Below, piece after piece: positions 7,353 through 10,588 of a DNA stretch of 10,588 nucleotides. A program made the position numbers and the translations under genes. The stretch's first letter is position 1. Each line of letters begins with the position of its first letter. The stretch is from Bacteroidia bacterium (lineage in GTDB: Bacteria > Bacteroidota > Bacteroidia > Bacteroidales > Dysgonomonadaceae), in the NCBI GenBank assembly GCA_030539475.1, contig JAUNRY010000055.1, positions 1 through 10,588 of the forward strand, given 5' to 3'. The notes below the pieces were generated by a model. The model saw only the letters and a list, made by a program, of their open reading frames with translations, did not search any database and had not been told where the DNA came from.

Positions 7353-8879
7353 ATGACAAAAAAGAACCTTCTTCCGTTTTTGCTTGCTCCATTTGCCCTC
7401 TCGGCACAAACCACCGATACCCGCCCCAACATCATCTATTTTATGGTGGACGATATGGGTTGGCAAGATACATCGCTTCCGTTTTGGACGAAAAAAACGC
7501 CGCTCAACGAGCGCTATCATACGCCCAATATGGAGCGGCTGGCATCGCAGGGGATGATGTTCACGCAAGCCTATGCCTGTCCGGTCAGTTCGCCCACACG
7601 TGTGAGTTTGCTCACGGGGATGAACGCGGCACGCCATCGGGTAACCAACTGGACACTTCAAAAAAACACTTCTACCGACCGAAAAAGCGATGTGCTGGAA
7701 TTTCCCGAATGGAACGTGAACGGAATCGCGCAAGCTCCCAATATTCCCGCCACTTACGAAGTAACTTCGTTGCCCCAACTGCTCAAAAACAGCGGCTATC
7801 ACACCATCCACTGCGGAAAAGCGCATTGGGGAGCCATCGACACACCGGGAGAAAATCCGCACCATTTCGGTTTTGAAGTGAACATTGCCGGACACGCCGC
7901 CGGGGGACTGGCAAGCTATCTTGGCGAGCAAAATTACGGGAATCGCACCGACGGAAGCCGCTCTCCCCTCAATGCCATTCCCGGCTTGAAAGATTATTGG
8001 GGAACGGAAACTTTCGCCACCGAAGCGCTTACGCTGGAAGCCATTAAAGCACTGGACAAAGCAAAGCGGCTCGATCAGCCTTTTTTCCTGTATATGTCGC
8101 ATTACGCCATTCACGTGCCGGTGGACAAGGATATGCGATTTTACCAAAAATACCGCGATGCGGGATTATCGGAGAAAGAAGCGGGATATGCATCGCTTAT
8201 TGAAGGAATGGACAAGAGCCTGGGCGATTTAATGGATTGGCTGGAAAATAATGAGTTGGACGAAAATACCATCGTTATTTTTATGAGCGACAACGGAGGA
8301 CTTTCATCGGAAGGCCATTGGCGCGATTTACCGCTTCACACGCACAACGCGCCGCTCAACAGCGGAAAGGGCTCAATGTACGAAGGCGGTATCCGCGAAC
8401 CGATGATTGTGAAGTGGCCCGGAAAAGTGCAATCCGGCACGCGCAATAACGACTACCTGATTATCGAAGATTTTTTCCCGACCTTACTCGATATGGCGCA
8501 GGTGAAAAAACGAGAAACCAAGCAACAAGTTGATGGCGTGAGTTTTATGCCGATGCTGGAAGGCGAAGAAAACTTCAACAAAAACCGAAGCCTGTATTGG
8601 CATTTCCCCAACCTGTGGGGCAACGACGGGCCGGGAATCGGCACCACAAGCGCCATCCGCAAAGGCGACTGGAAGTTGGTGTATTATTACGAAACGGGCA
8701 AAAAAGAACTATTTAACATTACCGAAGACATCGGCGAAACACGCGACCTGGCAGCCAAGCATCCCGATTTGGTGAAAGCCCTCTCGATGGATTTGGGTGG
8801 GTATCTGCGCAGCGTTTCGGCACAACGCCCGTCGTTTAAAGCCACCGGAAAAGTATGTCCGTGGCCGGATGAGGTGTAA
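7353..8879 (+). CDS. sulfatase 3, formylglycine-dependent (S1), serine-type, secreted
   Basis: A 508-residue sulfatase with a signal peptide (residues 1-19, ending ..FALSAQ), probably periplasmic or otherwise outside the cytoplasm. Active-site landmarks are MVD33-D34-MGW, a cysteine (C76) close before the motif but the catalytic position itself serine, S79-S-P-T-R83, then VSLLTG, C-G-K156-A-H158-W, SHYAIH254VP, M-S-D313-N314-GG, and K339 before SMYEGGIREP. The overall pattern is shared with sulfatase 1 (DDMGW, SSPxR, SDNGG, EGG-R-P), so these two look like members of the same or neighbouring S1 subfamilies. The gene begins one base after the ATPase stop, with no separate promoter visible, so it should be cotranscribed with the ATPase. 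A hairpin follows 28 bases after its stop. The exact sulfate position and sugar cannot be told. Confidence 0.93.
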   Translation: MTKKNLLPFLLAPFALSAQTTDTRPNIIYFMVDDMGWQDTSLPFWTKKTPLNERYHTPNMERLASQGMMFTQAYACPVSSPTRVSLLTGMNAARHRVTNWTLQKNTSTDRKSDVLEFPEWNVNGIAQAPNIPATYEVTSLPQLLKNSGYHTIHCGKAHWGAIDTPGENPHHFGFEVNIAGHAAGGLASYLGEQNYGNRTDGSRSPLNAIPGLKDYWGTETFATEALTLEAIKALDKAKRLDQPFFLYMSHYAIHVPVDKDMRFYQKYRDAGLSEKEAGYASLIEGMDKSLGDLMDWLENNELDENTIVIFMSDNGGLSSEGHWRDLPLHTHNAPLNSGKGSMYEGGIREPMIVKWPGKVQSGTRNNDYLIIEDFFPTLLDMAQVKKRETKQQVDGVSFMPMLEGEENFNKNRSLYWHFPNLWGNDGPGIGTTSAIRKGDWKLVYYYETGKKELFNITEDIGETRDLAAKHPDLVKALSMDLGGYLRSVSAQRPSFKATGKVCPWPDEV

Positions 8880-8907
8880 TTCTAATCACTTGTAACAGAT
8901 TCAACCT

Positions 8908-8954
8908 GAAATTTCGCGGGAAATTGATTTTCTCCGCGAAATTTCTTATTTTTG
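8908..8954 (+). terminator. perfect 12-bp hairpin with T-rich tail (terminator and/or operator)
   Basis: The left arm 8908-8919 (GAAATTTCGCGG) is an exact inverted repeat of the right arm 8934-8945, with a 14-base loop. A T-rich run (TTATTTTTGG) follows at once. This fits an intrinsic terminator for sulfatase 3. The same bases hold the promoter of sulfatase 4: its -33 element lies in the loop and its -7 element begins two bases after the stem, so the right arm fills most of the promoter spacer. A regulator-binding operator is an alternative reading. Confidence 0.72.
8923..8954 (+). promoter_or_regulatory. Bacteroidota-type promoter for sulfatase 4, overlapping the hairpin
   Basis: The -7 element TATTTTTG (8947-8954) matches TAnnTTTG exactly. 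ATTG at 8923-8926 (three of four bases of the -33 TTTG) lies 20 bases upstream. The ATG at 8977 is 22 bases beyond the -7 element, so the leader would be short. Because T-rich terminator tails can mimic this box, the match is less secure than its score suggests. Confidence 0.55.
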
Positions 8955-8976
8955 GCACAAAGAAATCATCATTCCA

Positions 8977-10518
8977 ATGAAAAAAGAGATACTCATTTCC
9001 GCGGGATTGCTTGGCAGCATGGCCGCTTTTCCGCAAGACGCGAAACCGGCGGCAAAGCCGAACATCATTTTCATCTACGCCGACGACCTTGGCAAAGGCC
9101 TGCTTTCCGCTTACGGGCAAACGCAGTTCACCACGCCCAACATCGATAAGCTTGTAAACGATGGCGTCTCGTTCAGCCGCGCATACGGATGTATGGTTTC
9201 GGCTCCGGCGCGCGCCTCGCTGCTCACGGGTTACCACGATTGCCGCACCGATAAATGGCGTGTCAGCCCCGGCGGGCGGTTTGTGCCGTTGCGAGACAAC
9301 GCGGCTATTGCCCGCGAGGAAGCTCAAATTGACGCGCAGGATATTGTTCTTCCGCAAAACGACTATTATCTTCCGCAAGTGTTTAAGGAAGCCGGCTATG
9401 CCACTGCTCAAATTGGAAAACTCGAATGGGGTTTCACCGCAACGCGGCTGCAAATGGAGCATCGCGGCTGGGATTATTACTACGGCTATTTAGATCACGT
9501 GCGTTGTCACGGATTTTATCCGCCTTATCTATTCGAAAACGGTGAGATGGTGTTTATTGACGGAAACACGCGCAACGATTGCGGAAAATCCATTGAACAG
9601 GAAACGCCCGAAACGTATGCCGAACGGCACGATATGGCCGGAAAATCGGTTTATTCGCAAGACCTGTTTTTGGAAAAAATCCTCGCTTTTATCCGCGAAA
9701 ACAAAAACCGCCCGTTCTTCCTGTATCATCCCACGCAGTTGCCGCACGGCCCCGTAGCCGTTCCCCAAGTGTATCCCGAAATTGCCCGGAATCCCAATCT
9801 CACCGCCATCGAAAAAGAGTATGCTTCGATGGTGAAAATGCTGGACATTCACGTGGGAATTATTATGGATGAGTTGCAAAAATTGGGCTTGGAAGAAAAT
9901 ACGATGATTGTTTTTTCGTCTGACAACGGCCACGAAATTTACTATTCGCAACGCGGACGGGTGGAAAAACCGTACCGAAACCTGAAAACCGGTGAACTTT
10001 TCAACGATTTCACCAATAAATATTATACCGAATTTTCGGGCGATGTTTTCAACGGAAACGCTTCCATGGCGGGATTGAAACGAAGCAATTTGGAAGGCGG
10101 CGTAAACGTTCCGCTGGTTTTTTACCGGAAAGGGCAAATTGCCGAAAACCGCGTGGTGGGACAACTGGTAGCGAATTACGATTTGCTGCCTACGTTTGCC
10201 GAAATGCTCGGCGTGGAACTTCCCGTGAAAAAAGACGGTGTGTCGTTTTGGAAAATCCTGACGGAAAACCAAAAGTTCCAATCGGACAGATACGTGGTTT
10301 TTGCATCAAATATCGGGCCTGCCGTTATCGAGAATTCGGGATGGAAACTGCGCCACTACGCTCCAAAAGATGTTTTCGAACTCTACAACTTAAATACAGA
10401 CCCGCAGGAACGCCACAACCTTATTGACAAGTATCCCGAAATTGCCCGGAAATTGAAAGCGGTTTTGCTGAAAGAGTGCAACGGCGATTTACGAAACGGG
10501 ATAAACAGAGCGGGGTAA
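8977..10518 (+). CDS. sulfatase 4, divergent formylglycine-dependent (S1), serine-type, secreted
   Basis: A 513-residue sulfatase with an N-terminal signal peptide (MKKEILISAGLLGSMAAFPQ). Visible parts are IYAD36-D37-LGKG, the motif S75-A-P-A-R79 followed by ASLLTG, IGK148-LEWGF, QLPH257GP, S-S-D316-N317-G-H-E (His where most relatives have a second Gly) and LKRSNLEGGVNVP (367-379). Cysteine C72 lies nearby, but the catalytic position is serine. A long insert between about 85 and 130 (YHDCRTDKWRVSPGG and following) and another at 320-365 set it apart from sulfatases 1 and 3. The C-terminal ELYNLNTDPQERHNL is the usual sulfatase ending. It appears to have its own promoter upstream, so it may be expressed separately from the ATPase/sulfatase 3 pair. 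G+C is high (39 of 60 at 9241-9300). The substrate is unknown. Confidence 0.92.
   Translation: MKKEILISAGLLGSMAAFPQDAKPAAKPNIIFIYADDLGKGLLSAYGQTQFTTPNIDKLVNDGVSFSRAYGCMVSAPARASLLTGYHDCRTDKWRVSPGGRFVPLRDNAAIAREEAQIDAQDIVLPQNDYYLPQVFKEAGYATAQIGKLEWGFTATRLQMEHRGWDYYYGYLDHVRCHGFYPPYLFENGEMVFIDGNTRNDCGKSIEQETPETYAERHDMAGKSVYSQDLFLEKILAFIRENKNRPFFLYHPTQLPHGPVAVPQVYPEIARNPNLTAIEKEYASMVKMLDIHVGIIMDELQKLGLEENTMIVFSSDNGHEIYYSQRGRVEKPYRNLKTGELFNDFTNKYYTEFSGDVFNGNASMAGLKRSNLEGGVNVPLVFYRKGQIAENRVVGQLVANYDLLPTFAEMLGVELPVKKDGVSFWKILTENQKFQSDRYVVFASNIGPAVIENSGWKLRHYAPKDVFELYNLNTDPQERHNLIDKYPEIARKLKAVLLKECNGDLRNGINRAG
9771..9791 (+). repeat. 21-base direct repeat, copy 1 (within sulfatase 4)
   Basis: Bases 9771-9791 are identical to 10431-10451, 660 bases (220 codons) later and in the same frame. 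Both encode YPEIAR. It is probably codon-usage coincidence on a similar peptide rather than a functional repeat. Confidence 0.6.
10431..10451 (+). repeat. 21-base direct repeat, copy 2 (within sulfatase 4)
   Basis: Second copy of the in-frame repeat starting at 9771. It lies in the C-terminal segment DKYPEIARKL. Confidence 0.6.
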
Positions 10519-10538
10519 AATATATTGTTTGTTTTTCA

Positions 10539-10588
10539 TTAGTGTCCGATAAAATATAATATTACGCTACTACGTAGCTTTTATTTGT
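10539..10588. mobile_element. possible insertion-sequence edge (tentative)
   Basis: After sulfatase 4 the DNA turns AT-rich. The stretch TTAGTGTCCGATAAAA (10539-10554) reminds me of terminal repeats of some Bacteroidota insertion sequences, but this is from memory and no transposase is in view. A small hairpin, GCTAC-TAC-GTAGC (10566-10578), followed by TTTTATTT could instead be a weak terminator for sulfatase 4. Confidence 0.25.

Noticed and set aside
7272..8147. 291-codon open frame on the minus strand
   Set aside because: It overlaps sulfatase 3 and the end of the ATPase, with no domain, leader or promoter of its own. It is a shadow frame.
8836..10281. Minus-strand open frames of 208 and 250 codons over sulfatase 4
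   Set aside because: They are antisense to a gene with a full set of sulfatase motifs. The peptides look random, with many F/V/R residues and no motif.
1..10588. CRISPR array, tRNA, rRNA, toxin-antitoxin or phage-defence genes
   Set aside because: No regularly spaced repeats, no RNA gene structure and no such protein families were seen. The lone ATPase belongs to a family found in many contexts and does not by itself make a defence system.

Overview
The window looks like part of a polysaccharide-degradation locus of an anaerobic member of the Bacteroidota, most likely Bacteroidales. The signs are Bacteroides-type promoter boxes (TAnnTTTG), several secreted enzymes with signal peptides ending in ..AQ, a DUF4143-type ATPase, and formylglycine sulfatases that all have serine at the active-site position. 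Every gene I accept is on the + strand.

Layout. 1-244: the 3' end of an unidentified gene, overlapping by ATGA a short, apparently frameshifted lipoprotein leader. 245-5995: sulfatase 1 (lipoprotein, frameshifted near its 3' end), sulfatase 2 (iduronate-2-sulfatase-like), then two different GH29 fucosidase-type glycosidases only 5 bases apart. 5996-6145: a noncoding gap with a good promoter. 6146-7351: an AAA ATPase with a DUF4143 C-terminal half. 7353-8879: sulfatase 3, starting one base after the ATPase stop. 8880-8976: a 12-bp perfect inverted repeat that acts as, or overlaps, a terminator and a promoter. 8977-10518: sulfatase 4. 10519-10588: an AT-rich tail that may be the edge of an insertion sequence.

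The four sulfatases and two GH29 enzymes would cooperate, outside the cytoplasm, to remove sulfate and fucose from a sulfated, fucose-containing glycan. A fucoidan-like algal polysaccharide, mucin or another host glycan would all fit, and the window does not decide between them. No SusC/SusD pair, regulator or sulfatase-maturating enzyme is visible, so this is a fragment of a larger locus or an orphan enzyme cluster.

Base composition is patchy. Sulfatases 1-2, the first fucosidase and the ATPase are AT-rich. The second fucosidase and sulfatases 3-4 are clearly richer in G+C. This suggests assembly from parts of different origin. The most useful observations are the single-base frameshift in sulfatase 1, the all-serine sulfatase set, the ATPase embedded in the catabolic cluster, and the hairpin lying between the promoter elements of sulfatase 4. 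I did not find a convincing wholly new system; the genes belong to known families.
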